This document shows positions 16,809 to 23,315 of a stretch of DNA of 24,042 bases, one piece after another. This stretch comes from Bacteroidota bacterium (lineage in GTDB: Bacteria > Bacteroidota > Bacteroidia > Bacteroidales > JAADJA01), in the NCBI GenBank assembly GCA_024278155.1, contig JAJRTT010000172.1:1-24042 (forward strand), written 5' to 3'. Position numbers and translations under genes: made by a program. Position 1 is the stretch's first letter; every line of letters starts with the position of its first letter. The notes beneath the pieces are model-generated. The model made no database searches, was not told where the DNA came from, and saw nothing but the letters and a program-made list of their open reading frames with translations.

Positions 16809-16819
16809 GCAAAACACCC

Positions 16820-16976
16820 TTGCCCATCACAGATTGTATCTGTGATGAATTAAGATACAAACAGTTTTCAACTGTAAACATAAAAGTCCGTAAAGGTGCA
16901 AAGTGAAACCCTTTGCGGGCTTTTAAACCCAACCCAACCCTACGAGGGTTTCAAACCCTCGTAGGGTTAAGATAAC
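16820..16976 (+). repeat. Family-2 palindromic module, copy B
   Basis: Same order as copy A: 10-bp hairpin with loop TGT at 16825-16847, a 13-base linker with mostly different bases, 6-bp hairpin with loop TTC at 16861-16875, then the GTCCGTAAAGGT stem. Copy B ends in a complete palindrome, CCCTACGAGGGTT / AACCCTCGTAGGG with loop TCA, around 16938-16966. From 16860 to about 16925 the match to copy A is very close. The 236 bases from 16977 to the next gene show no further gene. Confidence 0.85.
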
Positions 16977-17212
16977 TTGGGCTTTGGCCATTGAGTGTTG
17001 GATGTTTAATGAAAGCAAAACCAGGACTTTTTCATAATATTTCCCCCCTTTATAACCATTACATCCCCCGCCTCTTAGAATAAATGTAATACAAATGTAA
17101 TATCCATTACAGTTTTGCCGTAACAGGAATATAACACCCATTTCCTTGGTGGGCTTTATCAGTTATATAATCTTTGCCATTCAATTTTTTTATTCACTAA
17201 AAATTAAATGCT

Positions 17213-18700
17213 ATGGCAAAAATGAAACATTATTTAATTGTATGCTCCCTCCTTATCTTTTTTGGGGAAAGTTTTGGACAGGGCGGCATAACAGTTTCTA
17301 CCGGGACCGATGTCACGGTAGAAACCGGAACAACGCTCGACATTGGTTCGGGCAACCTCCTGCTGAAGGACGACCTAAGCACATCCCCCTCTTTTCTCGA
17401 AAAGGGTTCGTTGACCTTTTCCGGTGGGGGCCAAGCTTATGTAGAGCAGTACCTCAGCCAGGACTCGTGGCACATTGTTTCCCCTTCGGTAAGCAACGAG
17501 GTGAACGGTGCCTATATGTGGATGTATATGTACAACTACACCGAAGCCACTAATACATGGACAGTGATGAACCAGCCAACTACCCAGCCGCTCAACGCAG
17601 GGCAGGGTTACTTTATCTGGTCTTACAGCACCGACCCCAACGGCACATTCCCGGCATCGCCCGATTCTGTGGTGCTTAACGGCTTGCTGAACAAGGCAGA
17701 TGTAGGCCTTGCGCTATCTAACACCGATGCAAGCCCCAAATCGGGGTGGAACCTCCTGGGCAACCCATACCCCTGTGCCATCGACTGGAACAGCAACTGG
17801 GCAAGCACAAACGTGGGGCCAACAGTTTATCTATACGATGATGCCGGTACCGGAAATTATCAAACCTGGAACTGGAACTCCGGCCTTGGCACCAACGGAA
17901 AGACCAATGGCAACATTGCCGCAGGGCAAGGTTTCTGGGTAAGGGCTGCCGACACCACGGGAGTGGCCACTTCCTTGACTGTCCCACAGGGCGAAAGGCT
18001 GCACAGTTCACAGGCATTCCTGAAAAACTCCTGGGACAACTTACTCCGATTGCAAACCATTGGGGAAAACGGTTCGGACGAAACCCTCATCTGCTTTAGC
18101 GAAGAGGCCTCGACCGGTTTCGATACCGGCCTCGATGCATGGCACATTATGGGCAACGATGACGCCCCATCGCTATACAGTGTTTTGGGCAACGACAGCT
18201 ACGCCGTCAACTTCCTCCCTTCAATAGAGGAAATGCAAGCGGTGCCTGTTAGCTTTATGGCATTGCAGGAGGGCAGCTACACCATTTAGGTCTCCGGTAT
18301 GGGGTCCTTTGCGGCCGATGTGCCTGTTTGGTTGGAAGACACAAAAGAAAACCTTTTCCAGGACTTGCGCCAAAACGAAACTTATGTATTTACCGCAAGC
18401 CCTATTGACGAAACTGGGCGTTTTGTGGTACATTTTTCGAACCCACTTGGTATAAACAATCAAAACGCTTTGGACATGGTAAAAATCTATGCTTATGAAA
18501 AAACGGTTTACGTAGATATCCCTGAAACATTGGGAATGGATGCCCATTGCATGGTATTTAACATGATAGGCAACAAAGTGGTGAACCAGGAAGTAACAGA
18601 AGGCCTGAACGCTATCCCGGCCCCTTTTAACGAAGGCTATTACCTCGTAACGGTAAACACGGGCAGGGGTATGGTAACCGAAAAGGTATTTATTAAATAA
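17213..18700 (+). pseudogene. T9SS-exported protein interrupted by an in-frame TAG
   Basis: A single frame runs from ATG 17213 to TAA 18700, broken only by TAG at 18287-18289. The N-terminal part (358 residues) has a signal peptide (YLIVCSLLIFFGESFGQ) and a beta-rich, Trp/Tyr/Asn-rich body with SWHIVSPSVSNEVNGAYMW, GWNLLGNPYPCAIDW and GQGFWVRA, as in large Bacteroidota surface proteins. The part after the TAG (VSGMGSFAADVPVWLEDTKE) continues the same fold. It ends in a T9SS type A sorting domain (VYVDIPETLG, FNMIGNKVVNQ, GYYLVTVNTG, EKVFIK). If translation stops at the TAG, the product keeps its signal peptide but loses the sorting signal. GAG, CAG and AAG are each one base from TAG, so a recent point mutation is the simplest cause. 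A sequencing error is possible. Confidence 0.85.
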
Positions 18701-18714
18701 TTAGTTGTAGGCTA

Positions 18715-18885
18715 TCCCCCTCTTTGAGGGGGCAGGGGGAGGAAAACCGGATGCTGGCATTTGAAACAGCAAGTTGGCTATGAAAGTGGGTAGATAAAAT
18801 CCAGACAGTCGTACCAATAAATAAAATCCACCCCCTAACCCCCGCACGCTGTCGCCAAAGCTTTAGCGTAGGCGCCCAGCGGGGG
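18715..18885. repeat. MITE-like repeat with G/C-run inverted ends, copy 1
   Basis: The left end, CCCCCTC-TTT-GAGGGGG followed by CAGGGGGAGG, and the right end, CCACCCCCTAACCCCCGC through GCGGGGG, are imperfect inverted repeats. Each end also folds on itself. The interior shares GCTGGCATTTGAAACAG with copy 2 and then diverges. The right hairpin contains about 30 extra bases (near-palindrome CGCCAAAGCTTTAGCG) that copy 2 lacks. A minus-strand frame reading CPLKEGD arises from this repeat and is not a gene. Confidence 0.8.
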
Positions 18886-18920
18886 AAAACAGTAGCAACA
18901 ACGACTAAAAACAAACAGAT

Positions 18921-19148
18921 ATGAAAAACAAAATAATAAAACTAACAGCAATAATTGCCATGGTGCTTTTGTCAGTGGGCCTGTTTGCACAGAGCCCACC
19001 GCACCCCAACAACGGAGGCGGCCCCGGGAGCGGGAACGCCCCGGTTGGCGGTGGTGCCCCCATTGACGGTGGCCTGACGTTCCTACTGGTTATGGGTGCT
19101 GCTTATGGCAGCAGAAAACTTTTTAAAATAAAAAGCGATGCCAAATAA
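18921..19148 (+). CDS. PID-CTERM sorting-domain small protein
   Basis: The protein has 75 residues: a signal peptide (LTAIIAMVLLSVGLFAQ), a low-complexity Pro/Asn/Gly linker (SPPHPNNGGGPGSG, then NAPVGGG), the signature APIDGGL at about 46-52, a hydrophobic segment (TFLLVMGAAYGS) and a basic end (RKLFKIKSDAK). This is the layout of the PID-CTERM proteins of Bacteroidota, named for the PIDGG motif and resembling other C-terminal sorting signals. The processing enzyme is not known to me and none is visible here. The gene lies between two copies of the MITE-like repeat, with no promoter I can identify. Confidence 0.85.
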   Translation: MKNKIIKLTAIIAMVLLSVGLFAQSPPHPNNGGGPGSGNAPVGGGAPIDGGLTFLLVMGAAYGSRKLFKIKSDAK

Positions 19149-19172
19149 CAAACCGTCATTGCGTAGAACCTA

Positions 19173-19312
19173 TCCCCCTCTTTGAGGGGGCAGGGGGAGG
19201 AAATCCGGAAGCTGGCATTTGAAACAGTAAATGGGCTATAAAAGGCAGTTGAAAAAAATCCTAAAGCCATGGTTATAAAGAAATTCCACCCCCTAACCCC
19301 CGCCAGCGGGGG
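19173..19312. repeat. MITE-like repeat with G/C-run inverted ends, copy 2
   Basis: Same inverted ends as copy 1 and in the same orientation, 140 bases long. The right hairpin here is the uninterrupted CCCCCGC-CA-GCGGGGG. About 80 bases downstream, CTGAGCTTGTCGAAG (near 19398) resembles a common half-palindromic intergenic repeat. Confidence 0.8.
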
Positions 19313-19436
19313 AAAGCACAGGCCATATATGCAATGAAGGCCAAATGAGTTACCCAAGCCTTCATGCCTGGGAAAAAAAACAACCCTCCTTCACTCCTGA
19401 GCTTGTCGAAGGATTCGGAGGATAAAACAATTAATT

Positions 19437-19515
19437 AATAAACAGTAAAGCCAAGGCATGACTTGGCTCAAACAATAAACAGATTAGTAAAGCCAAGGCA
19501 TGCCTTGTCTCAACA
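19437..19515 (+). repeat. Tandem pair of palindromes upstream of the surface protein gene
   Basis: Two copies of a unit of about 37-42 bases (AATAAACAG, AGTAAAGCCAAGGCATG, CTTG). Copy 1 forms AGCCAAG / CTTGGCT with loop GCATGA. In copy 2 single-base changes give AAGGCATGCCTT, a different palindrome. The pair ends 17 bases before the ATG at 19533, so it would be in the 5' leader or form a terminator or attenuator. Confidence 0.65.
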
Positions 19516-19532
19516 AACAAAAACGTAGAAAA

Positions 19533-21350
19533 ATGAAAAAAACAACTTTATTATTATTGGCAATAGTTATGATTGCAGGCTATACGCTAACAGCGCAGGT
19601 AGCCATTAACACCGATGGAAGCACAGCCGATGGCTCGGCAATGCTCGATGTAAAAAGCACGGTAAAGGGCCTGTTGCCCCCACGCATGTTGGAGGCAGAA
19701 CGCGATGCCATAGTAAACCCCGAAGCAGGGCTCATAGTATATTGTATTGATTGTGTGGAAATGCAGATGTACAACGGAACAGAATGGGTAAACATTGATG
19801 GTAGCCCTGCACATGGACAGAACCAGGCACCGGTGGCATCCAATGTGAACTTTACAGGTACGCTCGAAGTAGGGCAGGTGCTTACAGGCTCATACACATA
19901 CAGCGACAACGAAGGTGACCTTGAAGGAACCTCCACTTACCAGTGGTACAGGGCAGATGACGGCTCTGGCTCCGGCCAGGCAGCCATTGGCGGCGCAACA
20001 GCCCTTACTTATACCCTGCAGGTAGCCGATGAAACCAAATATGTAAGTTTTGAGGTAACACCCGTTGCCCAAACAGGTACCAGCCCCGGCGCAGCAGTTA
20101 TGAGCGCATACCAGGGTGCAGTTCCTCCAAACCAGGCTCCCGTTGCATCCAATGTGAATTTTGCCGGTACTCTTGTGGTCAGTGAGGTACTTACTGGCTC
20201 ATATACTTATAGTGATTACGAAAGTGACCCCGAAGGCACATCCACCTATCAGTGGTACAGTGCAGATGACGGCTCCGGTACTAACCAGGCGGCTATCAGT
20301 GGCGCAACAGCTCTTACATACACATTGCAGGCAGCCCAAGACGGCAAATATGTGAGCTTTGAAGTAACACCTGTGGCACTTACGGGCAACAGCCCCGGAG
20401 CGGCAGTTATGTCTGCTTACCAGGGAGCGGTAACCGACAACTACCCCCCTGTTGCATCCAATGTAGGTTTTGACGGCTGTTTATTGGCTGTAGGCAGCAC
20501 GCTTACCGGTTCATACACATATAGCGATAATGAGAGCGACCCCGAAGGGACCTCTACTTATATATGGTACAGGGCCGATGATGGTAGCGGCACCAACCAG
20601 GCAGCCATTAGCGGTGCAACGGCTATTGATTATGTAACCCAGGCAGCAGATGATGGTAAATATTTAAGTTTTGAAGTTACCCCTGTGGCCTCATCAGGAA
20701 GTAGCCCGGGCATGCCCGTAATGTCGGCATTCCAGTTATATGAAATTTACACGCTTTTGGCAGGAGAAGTGATCAACCCCACAACTTGCGATGTATGGAT
20801 GGACCGCAACCTTGGTGCAAGCCAGGTGGCAACAAGCAGCACTGATGCCGCTGCTTATGGTGATGTTTACCAATGGGGACGAGTTGCAGAGGGTCATGAA
20901 AGTCGTAGTAGTGCCAAATGGATTGGTACGGCCAACACTGCTGTCCCTAATTTAGGTAATCCATGGGATGGTTTATTTGTTGAGAATTATGCTGATTGGC
21001 TAAATCCAAGTAATCCAAATTTATGGCAAGGTGTCGGAGGTATAAACAACCCTTGTCCAAGCGGCTATAGATTGCCAACTATATACGAGTATGACAATGA
21101 GCGATTAAGCTGGTCGAGTAATGATGCAGCCGGAGCCTTTAACTCGCCATTAAAATTTACTTTAGGAGGAAAGCGGCGCTCCGGTGGTGCTTATTTTGAG
21201 TTTGTTGGTACTAACGGGTTTTATTGGAGTTCTACTCCTAGTACAACGTATTCTAGCAACTCCTATTATTTAAGAATAGACCCTAATGATACTTGGAATG
21301 GTGATGATCATCGTGCTTCGGGTGTTTCAGTAAGGTGCATTAAAAATTAA
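19533..21350 (+). CDS. Surface protein with three 103-residue repeats and a Fib_succ_major domain
   Basis: The protein has 605 residues from ATG 19533, chosen because it directly opens a signal peptide (LLLLAIVMIAGYTLTAQ); an ATG at 19500 would prepend a basic extension. Residues 22-95 hold a common Bacteroidota head (SAMLDVKSTVKGLLPPRM, then GLIVYCIDCVEMQMYNGTEW). Three tandem Ig-like repeats of exactly 103 residues start at about 97, 200 and 303, each with APVASNV or PPVASNV, LTGSYTYSD, STYQWYRADDGSG or a close variant, and KYVSFEVTPVA. From about 413 a Fibrobacter-type paralogous domain (CDVWMDRNLGASQVA, CPSGYRLPTIYEYDN, GFYWSST, GVSVRCIKN) ends the protein. No T9SS tail is visible. It is probably exported and adhesive or structural. 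Codon use becomes AT-richer after about 20,880. Confidence 0.85.
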   Translation: MKKTTLLLLAIVMIAGYTLTAQVAINTDGSTADGSAMLDVKSTVKGLLPPRMLEAERDAIVNPEAGLIVYCIDCVEMQMYNGTEWVNIDGSPAHGQNQAPVASNVNFTGTLEVGQVLTGSYTYSDNEGDLEGTSTYQWYRADDGSGSGQAAIGGATALTYTLQVADETKYVSFEVTPVAQTGTSPGAAVMSAYQGAVPPNQAPVASNVNFAGTLVVSEVLTGSYTYSDYESDPEGTSTYQWYSADDGSGTNQAAISGATALTYTLQAAQDGKYVSFEVTPVALTGNSPGAAVMSAYQGAVTDNYPPVASNVGFDGCLLAVGSTLTGSYTYSDNESDPEGTSTYIWYRADDGSGTNQAAISGATAIDYVTQAADDGKYLSFEVTPVASSGSSPGMPVMSAFQLYEIYTLLAGEVINPTTCDVWMDRNLGASQVATSSTDAAAYGDVYQWGRVAEGHESRSSAKWIGTANTAVPNLGNPWDGLFVENYADWLNPSNPNLWQGVGGINNPCPSGYRLPTIYEYDNERLSWSSNDAAGAFNSPLKFTLGGKRRSGGAYFEFVGTNGFYWSSTPSTTYSSNSYYLRIDPNDTWNGDDHRASGVSVRCIKN

Positions 21351-21359
21351 CCCCCTTCT

Positions 21360-21407
21360 CGGCGTAGTCTCTGACTACGCCGGGTGTAGTTCAAATCTTT
21401 TGATTTG
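21360..21407 (+). repeat. REP-like two-hairpin element, copy R3
   Basis: Stem CGGCGTAGTC / GACTACGCCG with loop TCT, the 9-base linker GGTGTAGTT, then CAAATC / GATTTG with loop TTTT. The first hairpin is identical to R2, about 20.6 kb away; the second has a different but still perfectly paired stem. It starts 10 bases after the stop codon of the surface protein gene. The 1304 bases from 21351 to 22654 hold no gene I can support, only palindromes and terminators. Confidence 0.8.
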
Positions 21408-21456
21408 GCAGGGCACAGTTTAAAAGACCGTTCTTTCAATACTTATCGGATAAATC

Positions 21457-21490
21457 GAAGGCCCGGCGGCATTTTGGCCGGGCTTCTTTT
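21457..21490 (+). terminator. Terminator after the surface protein gene
   Basis: GCCCGGC pairs with GCCGGGC (7 bp, extended by GAAG/CTTC with one bulge) and is followed by TTCTTTT. A weaker relative with GCCTGGT / ACCGGGC lies near 22075-22105, preceded by a similar CGTTCTTT...GGATAA stretch, so this hairpin is itself part of a dispersed repeat. Confidence 0.7.
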
Positions 21491-21505
21491 AAAAATGCGC
21501 AGCTA

Positions 21506-21536
21506 ACCCTACGAGGGTTTGAAACCCTCGCAGGGT
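21506..21536. repeat. CCCTACGAGGG palindrome
   Basis: ACCCTACGAGGGTTT, one central G, and AAACCCTCGCAGGGT form a 15-base-pair inverted repeat with one mismatch. It is the same palindrome that ends copy B at 16938-16966. Confidence 0.75.
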
Positions 21537-21581
21537 ATTAAAGGGGGCCGCAAGGTTTAAAGGGGGTTTCAAACCCATTCT

Positions 21582-21629
21582 CGGCGTAGTCTCTGACTAC
21601 GCTGCGTGGGGTTCAAATCTTTTGATTTG
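21582..21629 (+). repeat. REP-like two-hairpin element, copy R4
   Basis: CGGCGTAGTC / GACTACGCTG with loop TCT (outer pair weakened), the 9-base linker CGTGGGGTT, then CAAATC / GATTTG with loop TTTT. It lies 222 bases after R3 in the same orientation. GTTCAAATC here resembles a tRNA T-loop by chance. Confidence 0.8.
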
Positions 21630-21698
21630 CCAAAGGGAGGGGCAAAAAAGCAAAAACGTTCTTTGAAAACAACTGGACAATACTATCCCCCGTCATTG

Positions 21699-21750
21699 TA
21701 TTAAAGGGGGCCGTAAGGTTTAAGGGTGGTTTCAAACCCTCGCAGGGTTT
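21699..21750. repeat. Short direct repeat plus AAACCCT hairpin
   Basis: TTAAAGGGGGCCG followed by AAGGTTTAA and GTTTCAAACCC occurs at about 21537-21577 and again here. This copy runs on into AAACCCT-CGC-AGGGTTT (21734-21750), a partial relative of the CCCTACGAGGG palindrome. Confidence 0.6.
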
Positions 21751-21779
21751 ACGAAAAAAGCTGCTTGGCATAATGCAGA

Positions 21780-21920
21780 CCTTGCCCATTACAGATTGTA
21801 TCTGTGATGGAATACGACACAAACAGTTTCCAACTGTCAATTTTGGCGATTTCAAGACAGTTGAAAACTTTCTTAGCGCCTAAATGCTTGAAGTTGCAAA
21901 CTTCAAGCGGCAATAAAGTT
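21780..21920 (+). repeat. 141-bp direct repeat, copy 1 (contains family-2 module C)
   Basis: This stretch matches 23172-23312 at 138 of 141 positions with no gaps. It holds the family-2 module (stem 21787-21809 with one mismatch, 13-base linker, ACAGTT / AACTGT with loop TCC at 21823-21837) and a 9-bp hairpin CTTGAAGTT-GCA-AACTTCAAG (21887-21907). AACTGTC can also pair with GACAGTT at 21856-21862, so two exclusive folds are possible. Confidence 0.9.
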
Positions 21921-21948
21921 ACAAACAGCATTTGCAATCCTTTTTAAC

Positions 21949-22213
21949 CGGATCATAAATCCGATAAATGGCAAGTAAGGGATTGCAAATCCCGAACAGA
22001 TGGCACAATGGGCATTCTAACATACAACAAATGAAAAATTCGTTCTTTTATTAATTCTTTGGATAATATGAACGCCTGGTGAACTTTTAACCGGGCTTTC
22101 TTTAAATTGATTAAAAAACAATAAGTGCCACAAGGCAATAAGTGCAAAACGCCCTGTTGTGGCAAAATGTAACCAGTGTCAACCCAAAATGGAACAAGCG
22201 TCCACGCTTGTTC
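21949..22213. repeat. Cluster of further short palindromes
   Basis: CGGAT / ATCCG (21949-21963), GGGATT-GCA-AATCCC (21979-21993) and GAACAAGCG-TCCA-CGCTTGTTC (22192-22213). The region between them contains the weaker terminator-like hairpin near 22075-22105. No open frame here looks coding. Confidence 0.6.
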
Positions 22214-22222
22214 TGCTTTGCC

Positions 22223-22273
22223 CATCACAGATTGTATCTATTGTGTATTTGGCCACCAACGGTTCTTAACAGT
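22223..22273 (+). repeat. Family-2 module, decayed copy D
   Basis: CATCACAGAT and loop TGT are intact, but the partner arm reads ATCTATTGTG. The linker is still 13 bases. The second hairpin is ACGGTT / AACAGT with loop CTT, weakened by changes on both sides. Confidence 0.65.
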
Positions 22274-22455
22274 ATAAAACGTTCCTTCACATCTTGAAGA
22301 ACAACAAAATTGCATTGTCCCAATGCCATGTCATTGCATTGTGCTGGCATTTTGCGCAAGTGCATTGCGGCATCTGTACAAGGTCCATGAGCTTAACCCA
22401 TCGCAACAAAACAGCACTCTTCATAATTAATATTTCAGGTTGGTAAAGTTGGGGG

Positions 22456-22480
22456 GGGCCGGTAAGGCCGGCCCTTTTTT
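22456..22480 (+). terminator. Strong G/C-rich terminator
   Basis: GGGCCGG / CCGGCCC with loop TAAGG and six T residues. There is no recognisable gene directly upstream, so it may end long read-through transcripts or belong to a lost gene. Confidence 0.75.
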
Positions 22481-22489
22481 AACCCCGCT

Positions 22490-22537
22490 CTTTCGGATTT
22501 GCAATCCGAAAGTAAATACCTTTGGATTTGCAATCCA
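22490..22537. repeat. Pair of GGATT-TGC-AATCC palindromes
   Basis: CTTTCGGATT-TGC-AATCCGAAAG (22490-22512, perfect 10 bp) followed ten bases later by TGGATT-TGC-AATCCA (22523-22537). An imperfect third one (CGGGCTT ... AAGTCCCG) lies at 22563-22579. Confidence 0.75.
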
Positions 22538-22654
22538 GTATTGACCAAACAAAAAACAATTACGGGCTTTCAAGTCCCGGTATTGGTTCTGCTTTAAGTT
22601 TCACCGACACTTATACCGGCAAACAATCACCATATCAAAAAAAACAACAGCGCC

Positions 22655-22978
22655 ATGAAAACAAGCAAGTATTTAATATCATGCCTGGCATTTATAATCA
22701 TAACCGGCCTCGACACGGTTTCAGCACCTGCATTGGCCACACAAATGCCCGGCTTTACCTGCTGCGGAAACTTTAACGGCCGCACAGCGGAAGGGACCCA
22801 GATATCGAAGGACGGTATTACCGGCACTGATGCCTTTTGGCCTTGGGAAAAGAAAAAAAAGAACAAGCAAAAGCACAAAAAGGCAAAGGGGAAAACAAAA
22901 CATAAACCGTTTAAGCACAAGTATAAACGGAAAAGGCACAAAAAACAGGGATCGAACCATGTGCGCATAGGGGCATAG
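22655..22978 (+). CDS. Small secreted protein with a very basic tail (hypothetical)
   Basis: The protein has 107 residues. A signal peptide (YLISCLAFIIITGLDTVSA, likely cut near PALA-TQ) is followed by a short middle with a CC pair (GFTCCGNFNG) and an aromatic FWPWE motif. From about residue 66 there is a Lys/Arg/His-rich tail (KKKKNKQKHKKAKGKTKHKP and onward). I do not recognise a family. The signal peptide in a good start context supports a real gene. The tail suggests binding to an anionic partner such as nucleic acid, lipid A or acidic polysaccharide; this is inference. It lies between the two 141-bp repeats and downstream of a strong terminator, so it needs its own promoter, which I cannot see. 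Confidence 0.55.
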   Translation: MKTSKYLISCLAFIIITGLDTVSAPALATQMPGFTCCGNFNGRTAEGTQISKDGITGTDAFWPWEKKKKNKQKHKKAKGKTKHKPFKHKYKRKRHKKQGSNHVRIGA

Positions 22979-23069
22979 CCGATAAGTCCCGGCATCACCT
23001 TCCTCAAGGTTTATCTGCCTTGGGCATGGCAAAGTAAAGCGATGAGTTACCCGGGCCTTCGGGCTTGGA

Positions 23070-23165
23070 TATCCGCAAAACCGCGAAAGCAACAATACAC
23101 GCAACAAATTGTATCCGCAAAACCGCGAAAGCAACAATACATGCAACAAACAGCATCCGCAATAC
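23070..23165. repeat. 42-base tandem repeat (two full units and a partial third)
   Basis: TATCCGCAAAACCGCG and AAGCAACAATACA recur with a period of 42 bases at 23070 and 23112; the phase continues to a partial CATCCGCAATAC at 23154. The array abuts the second 141-bp repeat. It belongs to the 430-base gap 22979-23408, which has no gene. Confidence 0.8.
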
Positions 23166-23171
23166 TGCATA

Positions 23172-23312
23172 CCTTGTCCATCACAGATTGTATCTGTGAT
23201 GGAATACGACACAAACAGTTTCCAACTGTCAATTTTGGCGATTTCAAGACAGTTGAAAACTTTCTTAACGCCTAAATGCTTGAAGTTGCAAACTTCAAGC
23301 GGCAATAAAGTT
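23172..23312 (+). repeat. 141-bp direct repeat, copy 2 (contains family-2 module E)
   Basis: It differs from 21780-21920 at three positions. The first hairpin is perfect here (CATCACAGAT-TGT-ATCTGTGATG, 23179-23201), with a 13-base linker and ACAGTT-TCC-AACTGT at 23215-23229. Copies 1 and 2 lie in the same orientation about 1.25 kb apart. Confidence 0.9.
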
Positions 23313-23315
23313 CGC

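Noticed and set aside
18287..18289. Programmed recoding of TAG (for example pyrrolysine)
   Set aside because: TAG is used as a normal stop by the MscS and pnp genes here, no recoding element is evident, and a point mutation is simpler.
18693..19357. Minus-strand frames containing CPLKEGD
   Set aside because: They are translations of the MITE-like repeat ends, a common source of false small proteins in Bacteroidota.
20880..21350. Diversity-generating retroelement variable region in the Fib_succ_major domain
   Set aside because: The lectin-like C-terminal position would suit, but I found no reverse transcriptase or template repeat in the window.
21605..21629. tRNA-like T-arm (GGTTCAAATC)
   Set aside because: It is the linker and second hairpin of REP copies R3 and R4; there is no acceptor stem, D-arm or anticodon arm around it.
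23070..23165. Possible CRISPR array
   Set aside because: Only two full units with a 42-base period and no distinct spacers; the whole unit repeats, so it is a simple tandem duplication, and no cas genes are present.
21613..23247. Minus-strand frames sharing MKSPKLTVGNCLCRIP at both ends of this stretch
   Set aside because: The shared protein is just the translation of the 141-bp DNA repeat and its palindromes; start contexts and composition do not support genes.
16342..23312. Integron-type gene cassette array
   Set aside because: The repeats have no recognisable attC core sites and no tyrosine integrase gene is present; bracketing by several unrelated repeat families also differs from an integron.
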